Below are positions 15,580 through 27,244 of a stretch of 64,000 nt of DNA, in pieces. Origin of the DNA: Brachyspira murdochii DSM 12563 (GTDB lineage Bacteria > Spirochaetota > Brachyspiria > Brachyspirales > Brachyspiraceae); the NCBI RefSeq assembly GCF_000092845.1, contig NC_014150.1, forward strand, positions 2,169,510 to 2,233,509, in the 5' to 3' direction. Under the pieces are notes generated by a model, which saw only the letters and a program-made list of their open reading frames with translations, made no database searches and was not told where the DNA came from. Position numbers and translations under genes: made by a program. Position 1 is the first letter of the stretch, and each line of letters opens with the position of its first letter.

Positions 15580-17430
15580 ATGAATGAAACTAGAAAAATT
15601 AACTTAGAAGCAATAAACAAAAATATTAAAGCATACCCTTATGACTTTATTAATATTCTTGGTAATGCCAAACAATCAGATATAACTTTAGAAGTAATAG
15701 AAACAAAATCTCAAAAACCTTCCGCTAAAGTTATAAAAAATGGAAAGCATATACTTCTTCATAGTGCTTATGACCCGATAAAAGAAGCTAATACTTTAAT
15801 AAAAGAAATTGAAAATGATGAAGATTTGGATTTGGTATTTATATTCGGCATTGGGGCTGGTTATTTGATTAATGCTGTAAAAAAACTTAATGTTTCCATT
15901 GCTGTAATTGAGCCTGATATAAATTTTTTCAGCACTTTAATAGATAATTTTAGATTAGATAAAATACTTGAAGATAGTAAAATAACATTTTTTATAGGCG
16001 GAAATGATGATGAGGATATAGAAAAGTTTATATCTATAACTACAACAAAAAAAGTTAAATTTTTTGTTACAAGGTCTTATGCTTCGCTATTTCCTGAAGA
16101 GGCTATGCATTATCAAAGTAAAGTGCTTTCTGTAGTAGATAAAAAAATTATAAATATAAACACTATTTCAAGATTTGATAAACTATGGGCTTATAATATA
16201 GCTTCCAATGCTGTTGAAATTGCAACTCATTATGGGGTTAATAGATTTTTCGACAAATACAAAAATATACCAGCAGTTATAGTATCAGCAGGTCCTTCGC
16301 TTGAAAAAAACATAAGAAAATTAAAAGATATGAAAAATAAAGCAATTATAATAGCAGTTGATACAGCAATGAAGCCTTTATCATCACATGGCATATCTCC
16401 TCATTTTGTTATAACTATTGACCCTCAGAAAAAAAACTCCAAATATTTCAGAAATATTCATTTTGAAGACACAGTTTTAATAGCAGAGTCATCAGTCGAC
16501 CATGAAGCTATAGAATCATTTAAAGGTCCAATATATTTTATAGATTCAATATTTCCATTAGCAAAATATTTTATGAAGCAATTAGGAAAAAGAGGGGACA
16601 TTACTATGGGAGGAAGCGTTTCCACTGCTGCATATGATTTCGCCGTTAGAATTGGGGCTAATCCTATAATAATGGTTGGACTTGATTTATCTTTTCCTAA
16701 TCATCAAACTCATATAAAAGGAAGCTACCATGAAGAAAATTTCTTTACTGAAATAGGAAAGCTCGATTCTTATGACAGCAGAATATATAAAGTTCTCGTT
16801 GCTGGTAATTTAAGAGAAGAGAAAAATATATATGGTGATAGCGTATTTACTGATTCCAGATTTGATATGTACAGAAACTGGTATGAGGCTCAATGTGCAG
16901 CTAATAGTAATATAAAATTCTATAATGCCACAGAGGGAGGCGTTATAATAAAAGCAATGGAGAATATCACTCTTCAGGAGATTATTGATAAATTAGATAA
17001 TATAAATATACAAATAGATAAAAATGACAGAAATATAGATGATAAAACAAAAATACTTGAGAGCTTAAAAAATGGTTTAATAAAAATAGATAAAGAAATA
17101 ATATCATTAAAGCCGTACACAGAAGAGGCAATTAATTTATGCTATACAATAAATGATGAGCTTTCAAGACATAGAAAAGTAGACAAACTCATTTTAAAAC
17201 TAGATGAAGCTGATATAAAAATACTTAATATAAGCAAAGTTAATGAGTTTTTAGGAATTACTATGCAGAAAACTATTAAAACTATAACAGAAGGTTTTGA
17301 GTTTAAAGATGAAAATATGAATAAAGCTATAGTAAGTTCATTCAAATTATACGAAGCTATGAAAGACAGCATTGATTTTAATCATTATATAATAGAACGT
17401 GCCTTGATAAAGATAAATAAAGATTTATAA
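15580..17430 (+). CDS. Maf-type motility-associated glycosyltransferase (DUF115)
   Basis: The 616-residue protein contains the DUF115 core: FIFGIGAGYLINAV at about 88-101, IAVIEPD, then VIVSAGPSLEKNI, AVDTAMKPL, ISPHFVITIDPQ and MVGLDLSFPN. The C-terminal 150 residues are helical, probably coiled coil. Maf proteins modify flagellins with nonulosonic acids in Campylobacter and Aeromonas, so a flagellin-modifying role is likely in this spirochaete; substrate and acceptor are inference. There is no signal peptide, and no Shine-Dalgarno is visible before the chosen ATG. Confidence 0.85.
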   Translation: MNETRKINLEAINKNIKAYPYDFINILGNAKQSDITLEVIETKSQKPSAKVIKNGKHILLHSAYDPIKEANTLIKEIENDEDLDLVFIFGIGAGYLINAVKKLNVSIAVIEPDINFFSTLIDNFRLDKILEDSKITFFIGGNDDEDIEKFISITTTKKVKFFVTRSYASLFPEEAMHYQSKVLSVVDKKIININTISRFDKLWAYNIASNAVEIATHYGVNRFFDKYKNIPAVIVSAGPSLEKNIRKLKDMKNKAIIIAVDTAMKPLSSHGISPHFVITIDPQKKNSKYFRNIHFEDTVLIAESSVDHEAIESFKGPIYFIDSIFPLAKYFMKQLGKRGDITMGGSVSTAAYDFAVRIGANPIIMVGLDLSFPNHQTHIKGSYHEENFFTEIGKLDSYDSRIYKVLVAGNLREEKNIYGDSVFTDSRFDMYRNWYEAQCAANSNIKFYNATEGGVIIKAMENITLQEIIDKLDNINIQIDKNDRNIDDKTKILESLKNGLIKIDKEIISLKPYTEEAINLCYTINDELSRHRKVDKLILKLDEADIKILNISKVNEFLGITMQKTIKTITEGFEFKDENMNKAIVSSFKLYEAMKDSIDFNHYIIERALIKINKDL

Positions 17431-17911
17431 TAAAACAAAAATATAAATTTATTACTAAATTAATTTTGTAAAATATTTTCATGATTTCAAATTCTTTTAT
17501 GTCTGAAGTAGTACTATTAGGTATTTATTGGTATAAAAGAATCATATGCTGCATTATAAATTATTTAATACATTCCGCGGCATATATAGATATGCAGTAA
17601 TTGTGTTTTTCATAAATCCTAAATATAAAAAATTTTGCAGAAGTATCGTCAAAAAATATTATAATACATTTATAAAATATAGAAATTTATAAAATAAAAT
17701 CATTTTAGTATATATAATAGACTTAATTTACGCATCTATTGACATATAAATTTTTAATATAATTTATTTAGTATTAAATGTATTATAGCTAATAAAAAAA
17801 TATATGATTATTATAAAATTATTTAATCGCAGTAATAAATGTATACTATAATTCATTTAAAAAATTTTATATATCATTATTATTATAAAATATATTGAGG
17901 AGATTAAAGTT
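17431..17911. other. AT-rich 481-bp intergenic region
   Basis: The gap has no convincing open frame or RNA gene. TTGACA at 17739-17744 is followed only 13 bp later by TATAAT, a poor spacing. A second TATAAT at 17847-17852 lacks a good -35 box. The region must carry the promoter for the DUF2589 cassette that starts at 17912. Confidence 0.4.
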
Positions 17912-18499
17912 ATGTCTAAATTTAATGAAGTAATTATTGCAATTGCAAAATCAGTAGCTGAAGCAGAAGCTCAGCTAGAAGAAGTACAGCTAAGTAATTT
18001 ATCAAAATACTTTAAAAAAAAGATAGATAAAAATCATAGTGAAGTAAGCGAATATTTACCCGGTATATTTCCTATAAGATTAAAAATCGGCGTACCTGAT
18101 GAAAACAATAAATACGGCAATAAATATTATTGTGTTCCATATATAAATTTGCTTCCAATATCTCAGCTTAATATAGATTCAGTTAAAACTTCTTTTGATA
18201 TAGGTATTGTTGAACTTATAGAACCACAAAAAAGTAATAATAAATCCGTGTTTAATAATGTTTATGATGATGATAAAGTATGTAATATGAGTGATTTTGA
18301 AAATTCTTCAAATATATCCGTTGATGTTACAGGTGCTGGTCTAGATAAATGCAAAGGAACAACTATAAATGTTCAAGTTTCAATTTCTAAAACAGAAATT
18401 AGTGATGGAATGTCTAGACTCATAAACGAAATAACAAATTTAAGTCAAGGATTCATAGAAGTCAAAGATGACAAAAATGATATTAATAATGAAAATTAA
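17912..18499 (+). CDS. DUF2589-like protein, first gene of the cassette
   Basis: The 195-residue protein has an N-terminal Ala/Glu-rich helix (IAIAKSVAEAEAQLEEVQL), a central beta-rich part (FPIRLKIGVPDENNKYGNKY, LNIDSVKTSFDIGIVELI) and a C-terminal beta-strand plus helix (TINVQVSISKTEISDGMSRL). The order helix, beta sandwich, then a (D/E)GM(S/P)RL-type helix matches the next gene, so the two appear to be diverged paralogues of DUF2589. A GAGGAG site precedes the ATG. No signal peptide. Function unknown; it is the first of four closely spaced genes. Confidence 0.65.
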   Translation: MSKFNEVIIAIAKSVAEAEAQLEEVQLSNLSKYFKKKIDKNHSEVSEYLPGIFPIRLKIGVPDENNKYGNKYYCVPYINLLPISQLNIDSVKTSFDIGIVELIEPQKSNNKSVFNNVYDDDKVCNMSDFENSSNISVDVTGAGLDKCKGTTINVQVSISKTEISDGMSRLINEITNLSQGFIEVKDDKNDINNEN

Positions 18500-18541
18500 T
18501 TAAATATTAAAATATAAAAAATATACTTTAAGGAGGAAATT

Positions 18542-19171
18542 ATGGCCGGTCCAATAGCAAATCAATTTACAGGTCTTCCAATGGCATCTCTTATAGGAGG
18601 TCCTTTACAGGCAGTAGCCGATGCCCAATTAAGTTTGGCTAATACTACAAAAAACTTTATAGAAACAGTTGCTTTTGACCAAACTAAAGATAATAATAAT
18701 AATGTTAAAAAGACATTAAGAATGGTTGAGTTTGAATACCAAAGGTTATTAACCCCAGACGGCAAGGATAGCAATGGCGGTGATGGCGGTGTTGTAAATA
18801 TGACATTAAAGGTACCTTTTATTAGTATAGTTAAAGTACCGTCTCTATTTGTAGATTCTGTTGATATTACTTTTGATATGGAAGTAAAAAGTTCAGAAGA
18901 AGAAAAAAGTACTGATGATAAATCAGCGTCAGGAACAGGTGAGGGAGAGCTTAACTTAGGACTATTTTCTATTAAAGCTACAATAACAGGTTCTATAAGT
19001 TCTCATAAAGAAAACACTAGAAAAACAGATACTTCAGCTAAATACCATGTAGAAGTTCATGCAGTTGATCAAGGTATGCCTGAAGGGCTTGCTAGAGTAT
19101 TAGATATTATTAATGCTAATATAGCTCCTATATCACCTAAATTACCTGATGATAATAATAAAAATAAATGA
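18542..19171 (+). CDS. DUF2589 domain protein
   Basis: The 209-residue protein shows the DUF2589 layout: GGPLQAVADAQLSLANTTKN with FIETVAF following, a beta-sandwich (MTLKVPFISIVKVPSLFVDS, VDITFDMEVKSS), an acidic low-complexity loop, FSIKATITGSISS, and the C-terminal VHAVDQGMPEGLARVLDII. The family's role has not been established as far as I know. A very strong TAAGGAGG site suggests high translation. No signal peptide or membrane helix is visible, so it is probably cytoplasmic. It lies 42 bp after its paralogue. Confidence 0.75.
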   Translation: MAGPIANQFTGLPMASLIGGPLQAVADAQLSLANTTKNFIETVAFDQTKDNNNNVKKTLRMVEFEYQRLLTPDGKDSNGGDGGVVNMTLKVPFISIVKVPSLFVDSVDITFDMEVKSSEEEKSTDDKSASGTGEGELNLGLFSIKATITGSISSHKENTRKTDTSAKYHVEVHAVDQGMPEGLARVLDIINANIAPISPKLPDDNNKNK

Positions 19172-19207
19172 TAATAAAGTTATATATTCTAATATTAAAA
19201 TTAAAAA

Positions 19208-19555
19208 ATGATTATTAGTTTTAATAATATAAAAAAAAATTTAGATGAAAAATCTATTCTGATAAAAAAGGTTTATGAGGCAGAGCTTTTAAAAAAATGT
19301 TCTGCCTTAATACCTCTTTTACAGGATAAATTTAATACTAAAGAAGTATGTAATTTTCTTTCTTATACAAATTACAATGCTGATATTAGTTTTACTATTA
19401 CAGTATATAAAATATCTGAAAATGTATTTTCTATTAATAATGATAATGTTTCAAAAGATTCTTATAAACTTTATTTCTCATCTAAAAATGGTATAAAAAT
19501 CAATGATAAAATTGTAAATAATTTTGAAAATATGGTATTAGTTATAGATAGTTAG
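19208..19555 (+). CDS. Small protein of the DUF2589 cassette
   Basis: The 115-residue protein is unrecognised. It has an N-terminal helical half (about 1-55) and a beta-rich second half with ADISFTITVYKISENVFS and YKLYFSSKNGIKI. The strand pattern resembles the beta part of the two preceding genes but is too weak to call homology. No clear ribosome-binding site precedes the ATG. It follows the DUF2589 gene by 36 bp, so it is likely part of the same transcript. Confidence 0.6.
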   Translation: MIISFNNIKKNLDEKSILIKKVYEAELLKKCSALIPLLQDKFNTKEVCNFLSYTNYNADISFTITVYKISENVFSINNDNVSKDSYKLYFSSKNGIKINDKIVNNFENMVLVIDS

Positions 19556-19592
19556 TAAAAATGTTAATTATTTTTTTATTTTGGAGTTTAGT

Positions 19593-19865
19593 ATGGCTGA
19601 AAATAAAATTTTTGATTTAAGTAATATAAGATATGTTAAGAGGATAATAGTAGGTCAGAATGATCCGAATGTTCCTTATAAAGAAGAAGATTATCAAAAA
19701 GCAAATGAGCTTTTAAATAAATGTTTAAATGAAATTCCTAAAGGAAAAATTATAGGTATAGAAAGAAATTTTTATCTATTTAATTTAGGAGAACATCAAG
19801 TAGTTCTTCAATGGCTTACTTATCATGTAGGATTTGAAAGAAAACCTATGTGGCTTGAAGAATAA
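19593..19865 (+). CDS. Small protein closing the DUF2589 cassette
   Basis: I take the ATG at 19593 as the start because GGAG lies seven bases upstream; a TTG at 19581 would overlap that site. The 90-residue product contains YVKRIIVGQNDPNVPYKEED, a helical KANELLNKCL and a C-terminal FNLGEHQVVLQWLTYHVGFE. It is unrecognised and probably cytoplasmic. It ends 14 bp before the convergent map gene. Confidence 0.6.
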   Translation: MAENKIFDLSNIRYVKRIIVGQNDPNVPYKEEDYQKANELLNKCLNEIPKGKIIGIERNFYLFNLGEHQVVLQWLTYHVGFERKPMWLEE

Positions 19866-19878
19866 TTTATTAATAATT

Positions 19879-20673
19879 CTATTTTTTTATTCCAAGTATT
19901 TCCACACCAGTTTGAGTGATTAAAACAGTATGTTCAAAATGAACAGCTAAAGAATAGTCTGGAGTAGATAAAGTCCAGCCGTCTTTTTCTTTTTCGTATT
20001 TATCAGTGCCGTTTGTTATCATAAGCTCTAATGCAAGCACCATATTAGGTTCTAATATTACATCATTATTAGGGTGATAAAAATTAAATATATAAGGAGC
20101 TTCATGATATTCATAGCCCACACCATGTCCTGTAAGCGATTTTATAACACTAAATCCGTATTCATGAACTTTATTTTCAACAGTTTTTCCATATTCGCTT
20201 AAAAGTACATTGGGCTTTAATCTATAAATAGAATATTCTAAAGATTTTTTGCAGGCATCTATAAGTTTATATGCTCTATGATTAACAGATCCCATGCCGC
20301 CTTCTATAACTACTGTTCTGGCACAGTCAGCATAATATCCATTATATTTCACCCCAACATCTACGCATACAGGCTCTCCATGAACAAGTATTTTATTATT
20401 AGTTGGTCTTCCATGTGCTATTTCATTACCGCTTGATATGCTTGTAGCAAATCCATAATCTGGAACTTCAAGGTTAGCAGGATATGCATTTTGGCTTTTT
20501 ATAAATTTTTCAACTTCTTTATCTATTTTAGAAGCTCTTACTCCGGAGATGCAAAGTTTGAAAGCTAAATCTATAGAGTCCTGTGCTATTTTTGCTGCTT
20601 TTCTTATATTTTCTACAGCTTCATCATCTTTTATGCTTGGTTTTACTATATCTTTCATCTCTTTTATAAACAT
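19879..20673 (-). CDS. map: Methionine aminopeptidase, type I
   Basis: The 264-residue enzyme contains all five metal ligands of the family: Asp105 (VCVDVGV), Asp116 (YYADCARTV), His183 (TGHGVGYEYH), Glu216 (ALELM) and Glu247 (FEHTVLI), plus the substrate His87 (NEIAHG). It removes initiator Met from new proteins. The N-terminal extension of about 15 residues is modest. AAAGGAT precedes the ATG. It sits 17 bp after the small membrane-protein gene and may be the last gene of the minus-strand operon starting at 27098. Confidence 0.96.
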   Translation of the reverse strand: MFIKEMKDIVKPSIKDDEAVENIRKAAKIAQDSIDLAFKLCISGVRASKIDKEVEKFIKSQNAYPANLEVPDYGFATSISSGNEIAHGRPTNNKILVHGEPVCVDVGVKYNGYYADCARTVVIEGGMGSVNHRAYKLIDACKKSLEYSIYRLKPNVLLSEYGKTVENKVHEYGFSVIKSLTGHGVGYEYHEAPYIFNFYHPNNDVILEPNMVLALELMITNGTDKYEKEKDGWTLSTPDYSLAVHFEHTVLITQTGVEILGIKK

Positions 20674-20690
20674 TTTCTTTTTATCCTTTA

Positions 20691-20954
20691 TTATTTTAAA
20701 GATTTAGGAGTAAATATATATAAAAGAATAACAAGTATAATAGCACCTAGTACGGCAGATGATAAATTTATTCTTACATATTGTATATTGCTTATTCTAG
20801 GAAGATAATAAGAACCAAGCAAAGCACCTGCAGTAGATATAAGAAACATCATCACCCAGCCGCCGAATACTCTTATTTTTAATATTTTTGAAAATATAAG
20901 GCTTACAATGATTCCTATAACTATAAATGCTGATACTACTATAATATATTCCAT
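20691..20954 (-). CDS. Small membrane protein, transglycosylase-associated (GlsB/YeaQ)-like
   Basis: The 87-residue protein has three predicted membrane helices (about 4-24, 31-50 and 62-82) with Gly-rich turns (FGGWVMMFLISTAGALLGSY) reminiscent of the GlsB/YeaQ/YmgE family. The match is by pattern only. It lies between the acidic-repeat sensor gene and map, 30 and 17 bp from each. Confidence 0.55.
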   Translation of the reverse strand: MEYIIVVSAFIVIGIIVSLIFSKILKIRVFGGWVMMFLISTAGALLGSYYLPRISNIQYVRINLSSAVLGAIILVILLYIFTPKSLK

Positions 20955-20984
20955 TTGTTTTCTGCAACCTCTTTTATTATAATT

Positions 20985-23900
20985 TTAGTTAGATGAAAGT
21001 CCTATAAAGAATGATTTTAATCCTCCTTTATCATTTTCTACCGGAACAAATATCATATGAGATATATCTTCTCTGTCAGAAGCATCAAATTTATTTTTTA
21101 GAGAATCAGAAGAAAACGGGTCTGATACATATAAAGTTTTTTTATGCGATAAAATCTTTTTAAATAAAGCCTCATTCTCATTTATATTTAATTTATCTTT
21201 TGTAGCATCAGATATATTCTGAGATTCATCTATACTGTAGCTGCCGTCATTTTTTTTTGTAAGCATAGCTGCATGTTTTATATCAAGACCAGACTGCTCT
21301 TTTATCCAATTAAGCATGTCATGCATATTTTTATTGATAAATTTTTTACCCCTGATTGATTTTAATACATTTTTCCATCCGGCTGTCATGTTCTCTTTTA
21401 CTTTTTCTTCTGCCTCTCTGTAATAATCATCAGGTATTTTAGGTACCTCTTCAGGGTCATATAAATCTTTATCTGTAAGGTCGTCTGTATCAAATGTGTC
21501 TTTTTCACTTGCAGGTTTTACTACTTCTCCATCATCATATTCTTCTCTGAAATTAGGTGATAAATTAGAGTTATGATTATCGCTGTTTTCTTCATCATCA
21601 TAATCTCCAAGAAGAAAATCTCTGTTAAGAGAGAAGTTAAAAGCATCGCTTGAAGAAAAATACTCTTCTTCTTTTTTTACTATTTCATCTTCTAAAATAG
21701 AACCATGACTTATCAAAATGTCCCCCTCGTTATTATCATCTATAATATCATCAATGCCTTTTATTATATCCTCATTTTTATTATTGTCTATATTACTATT
21801 ATCAATTGTCTCTTCTAGTTTATCATCATCTTCTTTTATACTATCTGAATTTTCTTCATTATATGAATCAGGTATATCGTCCATATTTTCAATCGTATCA
21901 TCTATATTATCATCATCATTATTATCTTCACTTTTATTTTCTAGCTCATCATTCAAATTAGGTATGTCGTCTAGATTTTCTATAGTATCATCTATATTAT
22001 TATCATCATCGTTATTGTCTTTGCCTTTATTTTCTAGCTCATCATTCAAATTAGGTATGTCGTCTAGGTTTTCTATAGTATCATCTATATTATTATCATC
22101 ATCATCGTTATTGTCTTCGCCTTTATTTTCTAGCTCATCATTCAAATTAGGTATGTCATATAAGTTTTCTATAGTATCATCTATATTACTATCATTATTA
22201 GCAGTATCTAAATTATTTGCTTCATCATCATCTGCAATATTATCAGCATCAAGAAGTTCATCATCAGTATACTCTTTCATCTCTGGCATACTTTCATCTT
22301 TATTTTCTTCTTCTTTGTTATCTTCTTCATCGTTTATAATGTCGTCCAAGTTAGGTACATCTTCATCATCATCTACAATATTATCAGCATCAAGGAGTTC
22401 ATCATCAGTATACTCTTTCATTTCCGGCATACTTTCATCTTTATTTTCTTCTTCTTTGTTATCTTCTTCATCGTTTATAATGTCGTCCAAGTTAGGTACA
22501 TCTTCATCATCATCTACAATATTATCAGCATCAAGAAGTTCATCGTCAGTATACTCTTTCATCTCGGGCATACTTTCATCTTTATTTTCTTCTTCTTTGT
22601 TATCTTCTTCATCGTTTATAATGTCGTCCAAGTTAGGTACATCTTCATCATCTTCTATGATATTATCAGCATCAAGAAGTTCATCGTCAGTATACTCTTT
22701 CATCTCGGGCATACTTTCATCTTTATTATCTTCTTCTTTGTTATCTTCTTCATCGTTTATAATGTCGTCCAAGTTAGGTACATCTTCATCATCATCTACA
22801 ATATTATCAGCATCAAGGAGTTCATCATCAGTATACTCTTTCATTTCCGGCATACTTTCATCTTTATTTTCTTCTTCTTTGTTATCTTCTTCATCGTTTA
22901 TAATGTCGTCCAAGTTAGGTACATCTTCATCATCTTCTATGATATTATCAGCGTCAAGAAGTTCATCGTCAGTATACTCTTTCATTTCCGGCATACTTTC
23001 ATCTTTATTTTCTTCTTCTTTGTTATCTTCTTCATCGTTTATAATGTCGTCCAAGTTAGGTACATCTTCATCATCTTCTATGATATTATCAGCATCAAGA
23101 AGTTCATCGTCAGTATACTCTTTCATCTCGGGCATACTTTCATCTTTATTCTCTTCTTCTTTGTTATCTTCTTCATCGTTTATAATGTCGTCCAAGTTAG
23201 GTACTTCGTAATCATCTTCTATGATATTATCAGCGTCAAGAAGTTCATCGTCAGTATACTCTTTCATTTCCGGCATACTTTCATCTTTATTTTCTTCTTC
23301 TTTGTTATCCTCTTCATCATTTATAATATCGTCCAAGTTAGGTACTTCGTCATCATCTTCTATGATATTATCAGCATCAAGAAGTTCATCGTCAGTATAC
23401 TCTTTCATTTCCGGCATACTTTCATCTTTATTATCTTCTTCTATGTTTTCTTCTTCATCGTTTATAATATCGTCCAAGTTAGGTACATCTTCATCATCTT
23501 CTATGATATTATCAGCATCAAGAAGTTCATCGTCAGTATACTCTTTCATTTCCGGCATACTTTCATCTTTATTATCTTCTTCTATGTTATCTTCTTCATC
23601 ATTTATAATATCGTCCAAGTTAGGTACTTCATCAAAATCTTCATCATTTACTATGCTGTCTAAGGAAGATAAATCGCCTATTTTTATACTCTCATCTTCT
23701 TTTTTATCCTCTTCAAGTACATCATCTAAAGAAGATAAATCTCCTAATTTTAGACTTTCATCATTATCATCATTATTATCCTCTTCATCATCTTTTACAG
23801 TCTCGCCTCCGTCTTCAAGTACATCATCTAAAGAGGATAAATCGCCTATTTTTATACTGTCATCATCTTCTTCATTATCTTTTTTTATTTCAATTTCTTC

Positions 23901-24995
23901 TACATCATCTATATCAGGAAGATCAACTTTATTTGCTTTTGTGATTCTGTCTCTTTTATTATTAAAGTATTTTATACTATCATCATCTAATGAATCTATT
24001 GCATCTATATCGTAGTCATCTATATTAAACTCTTCATCATTGACAATATTGGCATTATCATAGTTATTTATAGGAGGTTCGCTTTCATCATATATATTTT
24101 CTTCTTTATCATCATCATCTTCATCATCATCATTGTTAGATTTATTTCTTTCAAGTAAAGAAGTAGTTATTAAAAATAATGATGATAATGATAAAAGAGC
24201 AAGTATAATATATTTTAAATATTTCTGTATAATAGGAACATTTAATTCTAATATACCAATGCTGAAATTATCTATATCTTTGACTTTGCTTGAATAGAAT
24301 GTAAAAGTATTATTATCAACATCAATAGTACCAGAACTTCCAATATCTTTATCCATATATTGTGTAAGACTGTCTCTTGATATGCTGTTTATATCTATAG
24401 AAGGGTTATGATATACAACGCCATTAGGAAGAACTACAAAGTTTAAGTTGTAAGAAGTATTTTCAAATATTTTTTTAAATACGCTTGCAACTATATATCC
24501 TACTTCTATCCCTCTGTCATTTTTAATTGGTTTTACAAAATAAACACCGTCATAATCTTTATCAAAGAATGCTCTGGCATTAGATTTTTTATAGCTTTCC
24601 AAATCTACAGGTTTAGTTTTTACTGGAGAAGAAAATACTGGCTTGCCGTCTGCTAAATATAATGCTACAGTATCAAAAGGATAGTTGCCGCTTCTGAATA
24701 TTGATATTATTCTGTCTCTTTCGGCTTCATCTATACCGTTTAATATAACCTGCTGAAGTAAGTTTATAAAAGGATAGCTTTCTACTATTTTATTAAGTCT
24801 GTCATCATAGTCTTTTACGAGATTTACTATACTGTTTTGACAAATCAAAGCATTTCTGTCAAGTTTTTTTGTATCAACATCAAATGCATCTTTTTTTAGT
24901 CCGAATACAAATGTTATAAATAAAGCAAGAACTATTATATTGATTAAAATAGATATATATACAAAGACAGATATCTTACCATGTTTATCAGACAT
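20985..24995 (-). CDS. Membrane sensor-like protein with giant acidic repeat tail
   Basis: The 1336-residue protein has a membrane helix at about 8-31 and a periplasmic sensor-like region (about 35-255, Cache-like in style: YPFDTVALYLADGKPVFSS and GVYFVKPIKNDRGIEVGYIV). A second helix follows at about 258-280. The cytoplasmic tail of about 900 residues is Asp/Glu/Asn-rich. It includes ten 47-residue repeats with the core MKEYTDDELLDADNI and VPNLDDIINDEE, and about four shorter DDIPNLNDELENK repeats. The last 135 residues look folded and GAF-like (MTAGWKNVLKSIRGKKF to FVPVENDKGGLKSFFIGL). No kinase, receptor or cyclase output domain is seen. GAGGAGA precedes the ATG. It follows a similar gene by 33 bp. 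Confidence 0.7.
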   Translation of the reverse strand: MSDKHGKISVFVYISILINIIVLALFITFVFGLKKDAFDVDTKKLDRNALICQNSIVNLVKDYDDRLNKIVESYPFINLLQQVILNGIDEAERDRIISIFRSGNYPFDTVALYLADGKPVFSSPVKTKPVDLESYKKSNARAFFDKDYDGVYFVKPIKNDRGIEVGYIVASVFKKIFENTSYNLNFVVLPNGVVYHNPSIDINSISRDSLTQYMDKDIGSSGTIDVDNNTFTFYSSKVKDIDNFSIGILELNVPIIQKYLKYIILALLSLSSLFLITTSLLERNKSNNDDDEDDDDKEENIYDESEPPINNYDNANIVNDEEFNIDDYDIDAIDSLDDDSIKYFNNKRDRITKANKVDLPDIDDVEEIEIKKDNEEDDDSIKIGDLSSLDDVLEDGGETVKDDEEDNNDDNDESLKLGDLSSLDDVLEEDKKEDESIKIGDLSSLDSIVNDEDFDEVPNLDDIINDEEDNIEEDNKDESMPEMKEYTDDELLDADNIIEDDEDVPNLDDIINDEEENIEEDNKDESMPEMKEYTDDELLDADNIIEDDDEVPNLDDIINDEEDNKEEENKDESMPEMKEYTDDELLDADNIIEDDYEVPNLDDIINDEEDNKEEENKDESMPEMKEYTDDELLDADNIIEDDEDVPNLDDIINDEEDNKEEENKDESMPEMKEYTDDELLDADNIIEDDEDVPNLDDIINDEEDNKEEENKDESMPEMKEYTDDELLDADNIVDDDEDVPNLDDIINDEEDNKEEDNKDESMPEMKEYTDDELLDADNIIEDDEDVPNLDDIINDEEDNKEEENKDESMPEMKEYTDDELLDADNIVDDDEDVPNLDDIINDEEDNKEEENKDESMPEMKEYTDDELLDADNIVDDDEDVPNLDDIINDEEDNKEEENKDESMPEMKEYTDDELLDADNIADDDEANNLDTANNDSNIDDTIENLYDIPNLNDELENKGEDNNDDDDNNIDDTIENLDDIPNLNDELENKGKDNNDDDNNIDDTIENLDDIPNLNDELENKSEDNNDDDNIDDTIENMDDIPDSYNEENSDSIKEDDDKLEETIDNSNIDNNKNEDIIKGIDDIIDDNNEGDILISHGSILEDEIVKKEEEYFSSSDAFNFSLNRDFLLGDYDDEENSDNHNSNLSPNFREEYDDGEVVKPASEKDTFDTDDLTDKDLYDPEEVPKIPDDYYREAEEKVKENMTAGWKNVLKSIRGKKFINKNMHDMLNWIKEQSGLDIKHAAMLTKKNDGSYSIDESQNISDATKDKLNINENEALFKKILSHKKTLYVSDPFSSDSLKNKFDASDREDISHMIFVPVENDKGGLKSFFIGLSSN
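22216..23627 (-). repeat. Array of ten 141-bp coding repeats
   Basis: In-frame repeats of 141 bp (47 codons) encode the VPNLDDIINDEE and MKEYTDDELLD units. Neighbouring copies are nearly identical at DNA level, so expansion and contraction by recombination is likely, without breaking the frame. The antisense frame is open only because the repeat is biased. Edges are approximate. Confidence 0.85.
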
Positions 24996-25028
24996 ATAAT
25001 CTCCTCTAAAAAACTACACTATTTTTAT

Positions 25029-27098
<2,070 letters not shown>

Positions 27099-27244
27099 AA
27101 TGCTTAAGCCTTTAATAAAAATTGTTGAGTATATAAAAAACTACTATTAGTTATCGGCTAAAGCAAATTTTACTTGAAAGTTTTATTTTGCGATTAGAAA
27201 GTATAAAAGTATATAAAAAAGTATCTAATAAGAAATAAAAAATA

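Noticed and set aside
17739-17763. TTGACA and TATAAT as promoter of the DUF2589 cassette
   Set aside because: The spacer is only 13 bp, too short for a normal sigma-70 promoter.
22216-23627. Regular repeats considered as a CRISPR array
   Set aside because: The repeats are contiguous coding units of 141 bp without unique spacers, and no cas genes are present. The short tandem tracts at 5831, 11587 and 11626 are simple repeats, also without spacers.
21718-24015. Two long plus-strand frames (497 and 264 codons) opposite the acidic sensor gene
   Set aside because: They are Ser/Ile/Leu-rich shadows of the 47-codon repeats. The minus-strand frame has membrane helices, a folded C terminus and a ribosome-binding site.
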